A stretch of 64,000 bases of DNA from Lysinibacillus contaminans (GCF_001278945.1 NZ_LGRV01000003.1:1612001-1676000), one strand, 5' to 3'; positions 1-9,137 are shown, counted from the first letter of the stretch. Translations and numbers: made by a program. Notes: generated from the sequence alone by a model not told the origin.

Positions 1-170
1 TTGACACGCACAACAATTTCTTGTGGTACTTCACTTGCGGGCTTAGCTTCCCCTTCTTTGTCAACTGATGTCGCTGTGTCTTTTCCTCCATCACTTGAAG
101 AACATGCACTTATCATTAAACTAATGATCAGTGTCAACAATATTAGTAACCAACTCTTTTTCAGCTTCAT
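1..170 (-). CDS. Solute-binding lipoprotein of an ABC transporter, C-terminus cut by window edge
   Basis: Only the first 56 codons are present; the gene runs off the left edge. The product starts MKLKK, followed by a hydrophobic stretch and a lipobox ISAC at residues 20-23, then a Ser/Asp/Lys/Glu-rich linker. This is the usual N-terminus of a Gram-positive extracellular substrate-binding lipoprotein. The start at 170 is preceded by an AAAGGGGG ribosome binding site, and the gene lies 17 bp after the P1 hydrolase stop on the same strand. With OppD/OppF-type ATPases upstream, an oligopeptide-type binding protein is the natural guess. No binding domain is visible, so the ligand class is inference. 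The permease genes are not in the window and may follow to the left. Confidence 0.75.
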   Translation of the reverse strand, partial: MKLKKSWLLILLTLIISLMISACSSSDGGKDTATSVDKEGEAKPASEVPQEIVVRV

Positions 171-187
171 AAAATCCATCCCCCTTT

Positions 188-1153
188 TTATGTGCTTTGA
201 ATACTTGCATAGCTTTCTACTTCCGCCAATTTGGCCGCTGATTTGACACCTGTAAGTATCGCTTGTTCCATGACCTGTGTAGCTAAATGACCAATATAGT
301 CAACAGGGTAGGATTTATCTCCCGTACCTAATACAAAAATCGTATCGCCGTCTAGCATCGTATGGACGGGATAAATCGTACGTGCAAGTGCGTTTTGCGT
401 TAGCTGAGCAATTTTTTTTGCCTCAGCCTTCGTTAATTGTGCATTCACTGCAATGACCCCAATTGTGGTATTCGTTCCTTGAAGTGCTTGTGATTGTGCA
501 TATTCTTCTAAATATGCACAGCTATCAATCCAGCTGGCCGTTTTTGGGTTGCGCGCACCTGCAAGTATCTCTCTTGTGTCAGGGTCTTTCACATCTCCCA
601 CTGCATTAACTACAACAATCGCTCCGACAACAAGGTCCTCTTTTCCAGTGGTAGATGCACTTCCTAATCCTCCTTTCATGCAAAATTGCGGGCCTGCCAT
701 TTTGCCAACTGTCGCGCCATATCCCGCACCAATATTTCCGTTAGCGAAAGCACCAACTCCCGCATTTTCCGCAGCTTCATAGCCCATTTTCGCTGAAGGT
801 CTTACATGTGCATCGCCGATAAATAAATCGAACAGCACGGCACTTGGCACAATTGGAATTTTTGTAACTCCTGCGTCTACACCAATCCCTTTTTCCTCTA
901 AATAGTGCATCACTCCAGTCGCGGCATCTAAACCAAACGCACTACCACCAGCCAAACAAATGCCATGCACACAATCGATTGCATTAATTGGATCAAGTGC
1001 ATCTGTTTCTCGTGTACCGGGTGCAGAGCCTCGCACATCGACACCACACACTGCACCGTTCTCGACAAGCAGTACCGTGCATCCAGTGATTGCATCCTTA
1101 TTCTCTACATGCCCTACTTTCACACCAGGGACATCGGTAATATTCCCAAACAT
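188..1153 (-). CDS. P1 (S58, DmpA/NylC-type) N-terminal-nucleophile hydrolase
   Basis: The 321-residue product is a P1-family hydrolase, the family of aminopeptidase DmpA, beta-peptidyl aminopeptidase BapA and nylon-oligomer hydrolase NylC. These proenzymes cut themselves to expose an N-terminal Ser or Thr. Conserved pieces are visible: GGSAFGLDA near residues 69-77, KGGLGSAS near 160-167, and a beta strand starting N228-T229-T230-I. That strand aligns with the autocleavage site, and NylC also uses an Asn-Thr junction. Cleavage between Asn228 and Thr229 is therefore predicted. There is no signal peptide, so it should act in the cytoplasm on imported substrate. The start at 1153 has an AAGGAGCGG site. 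It sits between oppF-like and the binding lipoprotein. Substrate could be a peptide, beta-peptide or other amide. Confidence 0.88.
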   Translation of the reverse strand: MFGNITDVPGVKVGHVENKDAITGCTVLLVENGAVCGVDVRGSAPGTRETDALDPINAIDCVHGICLAGGSAFGLDAATGVMHYLEEKGIGVDAGVTKIPIVPSAVLFDLFIGDAHVRPSAKMGYEAAENAGVGAFANGNIGAGYGATVGKMAGPQFCMKGGLGSASTTGKEDLVVGAIVVVNAVGDVKDPDTREILAGARNPKTASWIDSCAYLEEYAQSQALQGTNTTIGVIAVNAQLTKAEAKKIAQLTQNALARTIYPVHTMLDGDTIFVLGTGDKSYPVDYIGHLATQVMEQAILTGVKSAAKLAEVESYASIQST

Positions 1154-1185
1154 CTACCCCGCTCCTTTTTGATTGAATTTTCACA

Positions 1186-2163
1186 CTATTTATCGTATAA
1201 AAAGCAGGCCACACGTTGATGTTCGTTCATTTCTTCCATGGTTGGTCGCACTTGATGACACTTCTCCATTACAAAGGGACATCGCGTATGAAACACACAA
1301 CCTACAGGTGGATTCATTGGACTAGGTAGCTCCCCCTGCAAAGGAATGGCCTGCTTTGGTTCATCAAAATTGACAATCGGAATCGCAGATAACAACGCTT
1401 TTGTATATGGATGTAGTGGATTAGCATACAATTCATTTTTCGTACCTATTTCTACAATACGACCAAGATAGAGCACAGCTACACGATCACTAATATGCTT
1501 AACTACACTTAAATCGTGCGAAATGAATAAATACGTCAAATGAAATTCATCTTGTAAATCCATAAGTAAATTTAGAACTTGCGATTGTACTGATACATCG
1601 AGTGCTGAAACTGGTTCATCTGCAATAATGAATTCTGGATTGACGGCAAGTGCACGTGCTATGCCAATACGCTGACGCTGACCACCAGAAAATTCATGTG
1701 GGAATTTATGCATCGTATCTTCTGATAGACCAACTTTTTGCAATAGCTCCTTCACACGTTTTTTGCGTTGCTCTTTTGTAAGAGTCAATTGTAATGCCAT
1801 TGGTTCTTCAATAATGGCACCAACCTTCATACGTGGATTAAGGGAGGAGAAAGGATCTTGAAATATCATTTGCATTTGGTTGCGATACTTTTGTAATTTG
1901 TTACCCTTCAAATGCTGAATCTGTTGACCTTTATATAATATTTCTCCTTCTGTCGGTTCAACAAGCTTCAAAATTGCTCTACCAAACGTCGATTTACCTG
2001 ACCCTGACTCTCCCACAATACCAAGTGTCTCACCGCGATATATTTCAATTGAAACATCATCAACAGCCTTCACGACCTTCTTTTCTTCCTTCATCGACTT
2101 TCTCTTCACAGGAAAATAGGTTTTTAAATGGTTGATTTCAAGTAAGACTTCCTTTTTCGTCAT
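1186..2163 (-). CDS. Oligopeptide/dipeptide ABC transporter ATP-binding protein, OppF/DppF type
   Basis: The 325-residue ATPase has a Walker A motif GESGSGKST, the signature FSGGQRQR, a Walker B ending IIADEP, and a C-terminal OppF-type extension with the cysteine pattern GCVFHTRCPFVMEKC, typical of oligo_HPY domains. It should energise uptake together with the OppD-like partner encoded 180 bp upstream. An in-frame TTG-type start 25 codons earlier was not chosen: that stretch falls in repeat DNA, while the ATG at 2163 has an AAAGGGG site about 10 bp away. The dispersed repeat at 2189-2306 sits directly before this gene. Confidence 0.93.
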   Translation of the reverse strand: MTKKEVLLEINHLKTYFPVKRKSMKEEKKVVKAVDDVSIEIYRGETLGIVGESGSGKSTFGRAILKLVEPTEGEILYKGQQIQHLKGNKLQKYRNQMQMIFQDPFSSLNPRMKVGAIIEEPMALQLTLTKEQRKKRVKELLQKVGLSEDTMHKFPHEFSGGQRQRIGIARALAVNPEFIIADEPVSALDVSVQSQVLNLLMDLQDEFHLTYLFISHDLSVVKHISDRVAVLYLGRIVEIGTKNELYANPLHPYTKALLSAIPIVNFDEPKQAIPLQGELPSPMNPPVGCVFHTRCPFVMEKCHQVRPTMEEMNEHQRVACFLYDK

Positions 2164-2188
2164 AAGCACGCGCCCCTTTCTCTGAAAA

Positions 2189-2306
2189 TCAATTACGCCT
2201 AAGCGTAATTGCGTCCAGATTTTGAATTGTGCATGCACAATTAACTCCCTTCAAAATCTGTGACATCCGCCGGAGGCTTTATTTTCATTCAGCCGACGTT
2301 TAGACG
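2189..2306 (-). repeat. Dispersed structured intergenic repeat, copy A
   Basis: About 115 bp between the oppD-like and oppF-like genes match 57885-58003 when read on the opposite strand. Read on the minus strand it carries GCCTCCGGCGGATGTCACAG, then arms CAGATTTTGAA and TTCAAAATCTG around the 18-bp palindrome AATTGTGCATGCACAATT, and ends in the hairpin CAATTACGC-TTAG-GCGTAATTG. It lies inside an apparent operon, so it is probably transcribed. Origin (MITE, REP-like or RNA element) is unknown. Confidence 0.85.
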
Positions 2307-2343
2307 TCCACAAAAAAAGCTACAATCTCATTCATCTCACTAC

Positions 2344-3354
2344 CTAAAGAGGTGGGAGTTTACTGCTGAACGAAAATAAGTGGCAACGTACTTTATGCGC
2401 TTCATCAATCACTAGCACCTCTGGTAGAGTCGTGTGACACTGATCCATTGCGAATTGACATCGCGGTGCAAAGCGACACCCATCTGGTAATGCATAGGCA
2501 GGCGGTACAATCCCCGGGATAGACGGCAATCTTTCCACATCCGTATCAAGGCTCGGCATCGTTTTTAACAGAGCCCTAGTATAAGGATGTTGCGGATTTA
2601 AAAATAGCTCCTTCACCAGTGCTTCTTCAACAATTTGACCTGCATACATGACCATCACGCGGTCAGCCGTCTCTGCGACCACACTCATATCATGTGTGAT
2701 AAATAAAATAGCCGAGTGATGGTCTTTCTTCATTTTCATCATCAAATTTAAAATTTGCGCCTGCACTGTTACATCAAGTGCGGTTGTTGGCTCGTCCGCA
2801 ATAAGAAGTTGTGGATTATTTGACATGGCGATCGCTATCATGACACGTTGCCGCATCCCCCCTGATAATTGATGTGGATATTCACCAATTACCTTTTCCG
2901 CATTAGCAATGCCTACCTCTTTTAAAAGAAGTATGGATTTTTCACGCGCTTCATTTTTGGACACTTTTTGATGCCTTTTTATAGATTCCATTATTTGATT
3001 GCCAATCGTAAAAACTGGATCGAGTGATGTCATCGGTTCTTGAAAAATCATACTAATTTCATTACCTCGTATATGGCTCATCTCTTTATTTTTGTAGTCT
3101 AATAAGTTTTTACCGTTTAATAGAATGGTTCCAGATGCGATTTCCCCCGGTGGTATTGGAAGTAGGCGCATTATGGAAAGTGATGTAATACTTTTACCAC
3201 TGCCTGATTCACCAACGAGTGCGACTGTTTCTCCTTTATGAATGGAAAAACTAACATCATCAACTACTTTGGCTTTTTTGCCATTTTTCAGCTGAAATTG
3301 AATTTTTAAATTACGTACTTCTAAAAGTATCTGTTTTGTTTCTACTGGTTCCAT
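2344..3354 (-). CDS. Oligopeptide/dipeptide ABC transporter ATP-binding protein, OppD/DppD type
   Basis: The 336-residue ATPase has Walker [10 protein letters not shown], signature LSGGMRQR, Walker B LLIADEP and a C-terminal extension with [15 protein letters not shown]. This is the OppD-type partner of the OppF-like protein in the same operon. It follows the aldehyde dehydrogenase by 15 bp, which supports co-transcription. The ATG at 3354 has a strong AAGGAGGG site. It should hydrolyse ATP at the membrane to drive import of a peptide-like or other small ligand captured by the lipoprotein at the left edge. The permeases are outside the window. Confidence 0.93.
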   Translation of the reverse strand: MEPVETKQILLEVRNLKIQFQLKNGKKAKVVDDVSFSIHKGETVALVGESGSGKSITSLSIMRLLPIPPGEIASGTILLNGKNLLDYKNKEMSHIRGNEISMIFQEPMTSLDPVFTIGNQIMESIKRHQKVSKNEAREKSILLLKEVGIANAEKVIGEYPHQLSGGMRQRVMIAIAMSNNPQLLIADEPTTALDVTVQAQILNLMMKMKKDHHSAILFITHDMSVVAETADRVMVMYAGQIVEEALVKELFLNPQHPYTRALLKTMPSLDTDVERLPSIPGIVPPAYALPDGCRFAPRCQFAMDQCHTTLPEVLVIDEAHKVRCHLFSFSSKLPPL

Positions 3355-3369
3355 ATGCTTCCCTCCTTC

Positions 3370-4824
3370 TCATGTTCGATTGGGTAAAGCATAACGAATT
3401 GCAATATTTTTCATTTGCGTATAATTTCTTAATGCAACAAAGCCTTTTTCACGGCCAATACCGCTTTTCTTATAACCTCCAAATGGCATTTGAATACCGC
3501 CCGCTGCTCCGTAATTATTGATAAATACTTGTCCAGCTTGCACACGGCTAGCAACATAATGAGCCGTATCTAAATCCTTTGACCAAATGCCTGCCACTAA
3601 TCCGTATTGTGTACTATTAGCTAATGCAATTGCCTGTTCTACTGTCTCAAATGTAAAAACAGTAAGCACTGGTCCGAATATTTCCTCTTGCGCTAAAACG
3701 TGATGTTCGTCTATGCCAGCAAGAATAGTTGGTTGTATATAATAGCCATTCTCATAGCCTTCAATTATCACCGTCTCGCCCCCCACTACAACAATGCCTT
3801 CATCCTTTGCTTGCTGTAATCGCGATGAAATTTTCAGGAATTGACGCTCATTTAACAATGGCCCCATATCAAGGTCCGCTTCACCTGGACCAACTTTTAA
3901 CGCTTTAAAACGTTCTTCTAACTGGGCTAAGAATGTCTCTTTTGCACTTTCTTCAATAAGTAAACGTGCACCTGCCGAGCATGTTTGTCCTGCATTTTGA
4001 ATGATAGCACGCAGTACACCTTCCAATGCCTGTTCCATTGGCGCGTCTGCAAACACAATATTGGGTGACTTCCCGCCAAGCTCTAACGTGACTGGCACAA
4101 CATTTTCTGCTGCTGCTTTCATGACTGCTTTGCCTGTTGATACAGAGCCAGTAAATGTAATGTGATTAATGTCTGGATGTGACGTTAACAATGATCCAAC
4201 TTTATTCCCTAAGCCTGTAATATGTTGGAATATACCAGCCGGTACCTTATCCGCAAACCACTTTGATATCGCATGTGTTGTTAATGGTGTATCCTCCGCA
4301 CTTTTCACAATCACTGCATTGCCCGTTGCAATGGCAGCTGCGACACTTCTAGCAGTAATTTGAATTGGATAATTCCACGGGACAATATGTACGGTAATTC
4401 CAACAGGCTCTAGTACTACCGCATTTAAAATACCATCTTCAATCGGTATAGTATCGCCCATCACTTTATCCGCTGCCCCACCGTAAAACTCAAAATAGCG
4501 AGCCGCCGATTCAATATCTGCACGCGCTTGTGATAGAGGCTTTCCAACATCAAGGCACTCAAGCAAACTCCATTCATCTGCATGGTTGCGAATATACTGT
4601 GCTAACTCGATGAGTAACTGACCACGTTCATGTGCCTTCACTCTACGCCATTCTTCACTTTCAAATGCCACACGTGCCGCATGTATCGCTTCATTTACAT
4701 GGGTCTCATTTGCGTTACTTATTTGTGCGAGTACCTCACCAGTAGATGGATTTGTCACATCAATTAGCCGTTCTTCATCTGCATGAACCCATTCACCGTT
4801 TATGAACATTGGAATCTTTTTCAT
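3370..4824 (-). CDS. NAD(P)-dependent aldehyde dehydrogenase
   Basis: The 484-residue product is a classical aldehyde dehydrogenase. Motifs include the WNYP cofactor-site segment, FTGSVSTG, the general-base Glu in TLELGGKSPN (about residue 248), the nucleophile Cys in NAGQTCSAG (about residue 282) and EIFGPVL near the C-terminus. It should oxidise an aldehyde to an acid, plausibly the product of the SDR encoded just upstream. A longer reading frame begins at 4857, but the ATG at 4824 has AGGAGGGG five bases away and only 10 bp separate it from the SDR stop, so this start is preferred. The aldehyde cannot be read from sequence. Confidence 0.93.
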   Translation of the reverse strand: MKKIPMFINGEWVHADEERLIDVTNPSTGEVLAQISNANETHVNEAIHAARVAFESEEWRRVKAHERGQLLIELAQYIRNHADEWSLLECLDVGKPLSQARADIESAARYFEFYGGAADKVMGDTIPIEDGILNAVVLEPVGITVHIVPWNYPIQITARSVAAAIATGNAVIVKSAEDTPLTTHAISKWFADKVPAGIFQHITGLGNKVGSLLTSHPDINHITFTGSVSTGKAVMKAAAENVVPVTLELGGKSPNIVFADAPMEQALEGVLRAIIQNAGQTCSAGARLLIEESAKETFLAQLEERFKALKVGPGEADLDMGPLLNERQFLKISSRLQQAKDEGIVVVGGETVIIEGYENGYYIQPTILAGIDEHHVLAQEEIFGPVLTVFTFETVEQAIALANSTQYGLVAGIWSKDLDTAHYVASRVQAGQVFINNYGAAGGIQMPFGGYKKSGIGREKGFVALRNYTQMKNIAIRYALPNRT

Positions 4825-4834
4825 CTTACCCCTC

Positions 4835-5581
4835 CTACAATCCTCGGCCTCCGTCAACGTGTAATGTCGTGCCAGTTACCATACTCGCTGCATCTGAAAG
4901 TAAATAACCAACTGCTCCAGCAATGTCTGTTGGATCGACTAAACGACCAAGTGGCACAGATTGAACAAACACATCTTGTTTCGTTTGTTCAACATTTGCA
5001 CCTGCAGCCGTAAATTGAGACAACATTTGTGTATCCGATGGCCCTGGATGAATTGTATTCACTCGGATTTGGTGTGGTGCCAGTTCAATGGCCAAGCCAC
5101 GTGAGAAACTTTCCGCGGCTCCTTTAGATGCGATATAGGCTTGCAACCCTGGGCGCGGGCGCACGGCTGAAATCGATGCAATCGTGACAATCGCACCTTT
5201 TTTACGTACCTTCATATACGGTACAACTGCTTTTGTCGTAATAAACAAACTCTTCACATTTACATCCATTAAACGGTTCCACTCATCTATCGAAACATCC
5301 TCAATCGGTGTCGCCGCCTGCGCAATGCCAAGTGCATTTACAAGTCCATCAATCCGTCCATATTTGTCATACACATTTCGAAAAACGTCGTTTACTTTGT
5401 CCTCATCTAGTACGTTTACATTATAGATTTGCAGTGCATCACTATATAAGCTAGCCAGTGATGTTACTGATAAATCAAGCCCAACAACGATATTCCCCTG
5501 CTCAAGCAGATACTTTAAAATGGCTTGGCCCATACCTCCCCCAGCACCTGTCACAATCACCACTTGTTGCTCTATCGCCAT
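4835..5581 (-). CDS. Short-chain dehydrogenase/reductase
   Basis: The 248-residue SDR has the Rossmann motif TGAGGGMGQ near the N-terminus, a NALG-type segment where NNAG is usual, the active-site S...YIASK pattern and a C-terminal HVDGGRGL. It should interconvert an alcohol and a carbonyl using NAD(P). ATG 5581 is preferred over an in-frame GTG at 5590 because AGGGAG lies about 10 bp before the ATG. It begins one base after the stop of the dehydrogenase at 5583, so translation is probably coupled. Operon position suggests it feeds the aldehyde dehydrogenase, but the direction is not shown. Confidence 0.9.
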   Translation of the reverse strand: MAIEQQVVIVTGAGGGMGQAILKYLLEQGNIVVGLDLSVTSLASLYSDALQIYNVNVLDEDKVNDVFRNVYDKYGRIDGLVNALGIAQAATPIEDVSIDEWNRLMDVNVKSLFITTKAVVPYMKVRKKGAIVTIASISAVRPRPGLQAYIASKGAAESFSRGLAIELAPHQIRVNTIHPGPSDTQMLSQFTAAGANVEQTKQDVFVQSVPLGRLVDPTDIAGAVGYLLSDAASMVTGTTLHVDGGRGL

Positions 5582-5582
5582 A

Positions 5583-6677
5583 TTAAACACTCCCTGCTGA
5601 TGATGTTTTCATCGCTACAATCGCTTCGCAAATTGCGTTACCCATTTCTTTTGTCGTTGCTCGTCCGCCAATATCCGCTGTTTTTACAATACCTTCTCTT
5701 AACACTTTCTCAATTGCTGTCACAATGAGCTCTTCCACGTCTGGGCGTCCAATATGCCCAAACAATAAGGCAAGTGACCAAATTTGAGCGATTGGATTCG
5801 CGATGCCTTTTCCTGCAATATCAGGTGCCGAACCATGAACCGGCTCAAACATAGACGGATACTCTCTTTCAGGATTTATATTTGCAGAAGGTGAAAGACC
5901 AAGGCCCCCTACTATTGCAGACCCTAAATCTGATAAAATATCACCAAATAAGTTCGAGGCGACTACAACCTCAAAATCTTGTGGACGCTCCACGAAATAT
6001 GCCACTAGAGCATCAATATAAATAGATTCCAGTTGAAGTTTTGGCGACGTTTTCGCGAGTGTTTTTTTCGTATGCTCGTCCCAAAACTTCATTGAATGAA
6101 TAATGGCATTTGATTTTGTTGAGCTCGTAATTTTCGTTTTGTGATTTTTATGCGCATAATCACAAGCTGCGCGCACAATCTTTTCAATACCAATACGCGT
6201 CATAACCGTATTTTGAATTGTCATTTCCTGTGGTTGATTATTGTAAATACGCCCACCACTATTTGAATATTCCCCTTCAGCGTTTTCGCGGAATATGACA
6301 AAGTCAATGTCCCCACCATTCGCTAAAGGTGAGGAAATACCAGGTAGTGATTTTATTGGCCTGAAATTTACATATTGCTGAAATTGTTTACGAATCGGCA
6401 TGATTAACTCCCAAACCGTAACATCATCTGGTACACGTGCATCTCCTATCGCACCAAATAAAATGGCATTATATTGCGCCAATGTTTCAAGCGCATCATC
6501 TGGCATCATTTGCCCATGTTTTAGATAATAATCCGAACTCCACGGAAATATTTTCACCTCTATTTGTAGGGTTGAATCATACTCCTCGATATACCCAAGC
6601 ACCTTGATGGCTTCCTCCATTACTTCTTTACCAATACCATCCCCTGGGATAATTGCTATTCGAGTTGCTTTACTCAT
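5583..6677 (-). CDS. Beta-decarboxylating dehydrogenase, D-malate/tartrate dehydrogenase type
   Basis: The 364-residue product belongs to the isocitrate/isopropylmalate dehydrogenase fold. It shows IPGDGIGKEV at the N-terminus, FRENAEGEYS in the substrate region, SNLFGDILSDL (metal-binding aspartates) and EPVHGSAPDIAGKGIANP (NAD site). These features and the length are closest to the D-malate/tartrate dehydrogenase branch rather than LeuB or Icd. It would oxidise and decarboxylate a 2-hydroxy diacid. The start overlaps the stop of the M20 gene by four bases (ATGA), a strong sign of coupling. The actual substrate in this operon is unknown. Confidence 0.9.
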   Translation of the reverse strand: MSKATRIAIIPGDGIGKEVMEEAIKVLGYIEEYDSTLQIEVKIFPWSSDYYLKHGQMMPDDALETLAQYNAILFGAIGDARVPDDVTVWELIMPIRKQFQQYVNFRPIKSLPGISSPLANGGDIDFVIFRENAEGEYSNSGGRIYNNQPQEMTIQNTVMTRIGIEKIVRAACDYAHKNHKTKITSSTKSNAIIHSMKFWDEHTKKTLAKTSPKLQLESIYIDALVAYFVERPQDFEVVVASNLFGDILSDLGSAIVGGLGLSPSANINPEREYPSMFEPVHGSAPDIAGKGIANPIAQIWSLALLFGHIGRPDVEELIVTAIEKVLREGIVKTADIGGRATTKEMGNAICEAIVAMKTSSAGSV

Positions 6678-7906
6678 TCTTTGTCCCCTGCTAAAAACTT
6701 CAGAGCTGCCAAACGATAAATCGCTGTCGTCTCCGCCAGTTCTTCAATATCAACATACTCATTTATTTGGTGGGGAATTTCACGGTCACCAGCACCTACT
6801 GTCACGATTGGTATGCCATGTACATGGAGGAATGTGCCATCTGTTGCACCTGGTACGCCGTTATAAATCGGTTCTTGGTCTGTCACTTCTGCAACCGCCT
6901 CATAAATCGCCTGTACGACTGGATTTTCCTTCGCTGTTGCAGTCGCCGGTCGATTATCTAACACTGTCAATTCCACCTTGAAGTCTGGATCGTCCGCTTG
7001 TAAGCGATGAATAATTGCTTCAATTTTGCCAAGTAACTCGTCATGATCTTGCGCTGGCACAGTCCGAATATCGAGCGTCGCCATACAGTGATCCGGAATT
7101 ACATTTATTTGCGCATCTCCTTTTACGGGTGCACGTAAAATTGTTGGCGTAATCGATGGCCAGTTTAACATGGGATCTCTCCCTAAACGCACCTGCTCTT
7201 CTTTTTCGAATTTTTCAAGTTCCACAATCAAGCGCGCCATACGCCAGTTTGGATTAATGCCACTCCAAGAAATAGCGCCATGAGCCATTTTCCCGAAAAT
7301 ATCTACCTGTAAGCGAATAGCGCCACGCTGTGCTATACACACATTATTTTCTTGCGGCTCACAAATAATTGCACCGTCCACTCCGTCAGCCCAGCCGTTT
7401 TTGATGAAATGCTTAATACCTAACATTAGTCCCTCTTCATCGCACGGAATACATAAAATTATCTTGCCTGTAAAGTCTTCCTGATCTAATAACAACGACT
7501 GACAAGCTGTAATCATACAAGCAAGGTTTCCTTTTGTATCATTCGTCCCTCGTCCATACATACGACCGTCGACAATTTCGGCCCCGAATGGATCGTGCGT
7601 CCATGCCTCACGATTCCCTTCAGTCACCACATCTGTATGCCCTTCAAAAAGAAGTGTCTTCCCCGGTTTTCCAGAATCAATAATGCCAATAACATTTGGT
7701 CTGCCAGGCACAACTTCCTCAACATGAGTTTTAATGCCAATATCCCGTAGATACTGCGCGACAAAATTGGCTACTTCTTCTTCATTACCGTTTGGATCAT
7801 TTTCACGAAATACACTTTCAATACGTACAAGCTTTTGTGTCAGCTCAATTACTACCATACGATCACGTACGTACGATTCAGTTGTTTTCAAGCTCGCTAA
7901 TGTCAT
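6674..7906 (-). CDS. M20-family amidohydrolase/deacylase (ArgE/DapE type)
   Basis: The 410-residue product is an M20 zinc amidohydrolase. Visible metal and catalytic motifs are GHTDVV, GRGTNDTKG (bridging Asp), CDEEG (catalytic Glu pair) and a C-terminal EIPHQINEY His ligand. The family includes acetylornithine deacetylase and succinyl-diaminopimelate desuccinylase, but a biosynthetic role is unlikely in this catabolic-looking operon; removal of an acyl or aminoacyl group is more likely. It is the first gene of the operon. ATG 7906 has GGAGGAGAT just upstream. The divergent gap to 8277 should hold its promoter. Confidence 0.9.
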   Translation of the reverse strand: MTLASLKTTESYVRDRMVVIELTQKLVRIESVFRENDPNGNEEEVANFVAQYLRDIGIKTHVEEVVPGRPNVIGIIDSGKPGKTLLFEGHTDVVTEGNREAWTHDPFGAEIVDGRMYGRGTNDTKGNLACMITACQSLLLDQEDFTGKIILCIPCDEEGLMLGIKHFIKNGWADGVDGAIICEPQENNVCIAQRGAIRLQVDIFGKMAHGAISWSGINPNWRMARLIVELEKFEKEEQVRLGRDPMLNWPSITPTILRAPVKGDAQINVIPDHCMATLDIRTVPAQDHDELLGKIEAIIHRLQADDPDFKVELTVLDNRPATATAKENPVVQAIYEAVAEVTDQEPIYNGVPGATDGTFLHVHGIPIVTVGAGDREIPHQINEYVDIEELAETTAIYRLAALKFLAGDKE

Positions 7907-8276
7907 CTATATCTCCTCCATATCAAAAATATTCTGAAATTTAAACTTATAACTATTAATATGAGATAAGATACTAATAAATCACAGATTGCTATATACT
8001 TTTTGATTAGAAAATGATATTTAAACACTCCAGGTTGTTTTAGGTTCGATGAATTTTAAAAAGGTGAAGAGGTTTTTCATAGAAGAAATAAGAAGCGTTA
8101 TGAAAGTGATGATATTCAAAATACTAATGATTTTTTCTATCACTCTCTTTTTGGGGTAATGTATCTTTTGTGGACTTCTAGAGATTTTTTATTAACTTTT
8201 CATCTCTTTAATTGAAACCTTTTCCATTGTTTTGCGTATATCTTTAAGAGAGAAAAGAATGTGAGGAGGAACTATA
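7907..8276. other. Divergent intergenic region between the catabolic operon and the RDD gene
   Basis: This 370-bp AT-rich gap must hold promoters for both flanking units. Imperfect dyads such as CTTAT...ATAAG (about 7946-7970) could be regulator sites. A weak TTGAAA at 8212-8217 followed 17 bp later by GCGTAT could serve the RDD gene. No regulator gene is adjacent and no riboswitch is recognised. Confidence 0.4.
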
Positions 8277-8666
8277 GTGGAACCCGTTACAAAAAAACGA
8301 ACGAAAGCATTTTTGATAGACGTGGCAGTCTCAAGCGTAGTTACTGCTGGAGTTGAATATTTCCTACGAAAAAAAGTGAAAAACGAAGCTGTTCATGCTT
8401 TAATCACTCCAACAGTCGTAATGTGGGCGCTAGAGTATGCACAATTGCGCCAAAATGGACAAACAATTGGTTACAAAGCAACGGGACTTGCCCTTGAAAA
8501 TGAGGAAGGTTCAGAACTAACATCTGGTCAGATCCTTAAACGCATGGCTTATCGGGATACTGTAAGCACATTCGATTACCTAAAAAACCCTAAAGAATTT
8601 GAAAAACAAGATGGAGAAATACTTCCTCATGACCGCTTTTCAAGTACGGTAGTAAAGGAACTGTAA
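8277..8666 (+). CDS. Small RDD-family-like membrane protein
   Basis: The 129-residue product starts with a GTG (8277) preceded by GAGGAGG. The N-terminal pattern KKRTKAFLIDVAVSS, with Arg and Asp at family positions, followed by two hydrophobic stretches and later KRMAYRDTVS, fits the RDD membrane family. Function of this family is mostly unknown; some members are linked to ion transport or stress. It stands alone and is followed by a hairpin at 8674. A decayed 80-bp piece of a related gene lies at 10929-11008. Confidence 0.7.
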   Translation: MEPVTKKRTKAFLIDVAVSSVVTAGVEYFLRKKVKNEAVHALITPTVVMWALEYAQLRQNGQTIGYKATGLALENEEGSELTSGQILKRMAYRDTVSTFDYLKNPKEFEKQDGEILPHDRFSSTVVKEL

Positions 8667-8673
8667 AAGGACT

Positions 8674-8703
8674 AATCCCCCGACTTTTATCACTCGGGGG
8701 ATT
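8674..8703 (+). terminator. Hairpin after the RDD gene
   Basis: Stem AATCCCCCGA/TCGGGGGATT with a 10-base loop starts 8 bp after the RDD stop. There is no clear T-run, so intrinsic termination may be weak. Confidence 0.5.
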
Positions 8704-8801
8704 CCATACGTTTCATAAAAATAAAAAGCTGTTTTCATAAGGCTTGTTGTTATTCAATTAACACAGTAGTTTACTTTAAGAATGGGAGACGAAAATATAA
8801 A

Positions 8802-9137
8802 ATGGTGGATTCATGTGGGTGTAATAAAACGTATGATTTGAAAGTTGAAGCCGATATAGGTGCAGACGCTCTCTGGTGTAATAAATGTTATTGTAACTTC
8901 AATATTGGAGATTTTTCAATTTCTAACGACTTGAAGGATGAATTAAGTCAGTGGATACTGCAATACGGTAAATGGATTGATTGGGATAATAATGGGATAC
9001 TTCCTAATGGAGTTGACCTAGAAGAAATACATAATGAAGAGGGCTTGAAATTAACAGAAAAGGTACAAAAAGAACTCGCAGGAAAATATAAAGTTTCCTT
9101 TTCGCCCTCTATATTTGCGAAAAATATGAAAATATAA
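8802..9137 (+). CDS. Small cysteine-rich (zinc-ribbon-like) protein of unknown function
   Basis: The 111-residue product has CGC near residue 5 and CNKCYC near 26-31, a pattern that could bind zinc, then a helical Trp/Asp-rich region (QWILQYGKWIDWDNNG) and a basic tail. Similar small proteins with the order Cys cluster, WIDWD and KLTEKV are familiar from Bacillus genomes but have no assigned role. The start is preceded by GGGAG at a rather long spacing. It stands alone between two hairpins. Confidence 0.65.
   Translation: MVDSCGCNKTYDLKVEADIGADALWCNKCYCNFNIGDFSISNDLKDELSQWILQYGKWIDWDNNGILPNGVDLEEIHNEEGLKLTEKVQKELAGKYKVSFSPSIFAKNMKI

Noticed and set aside
2164..2238. N-terminal extension of the OppF-like protein
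   Set aside because: Falls inside the dispersed repeat; the internal ATG has the proper RBS.
8049..8162. 37-codon ORF in the divergent promoter region
   Set aside because: Weak start context and unlikely position; region is better explained as regulatory.
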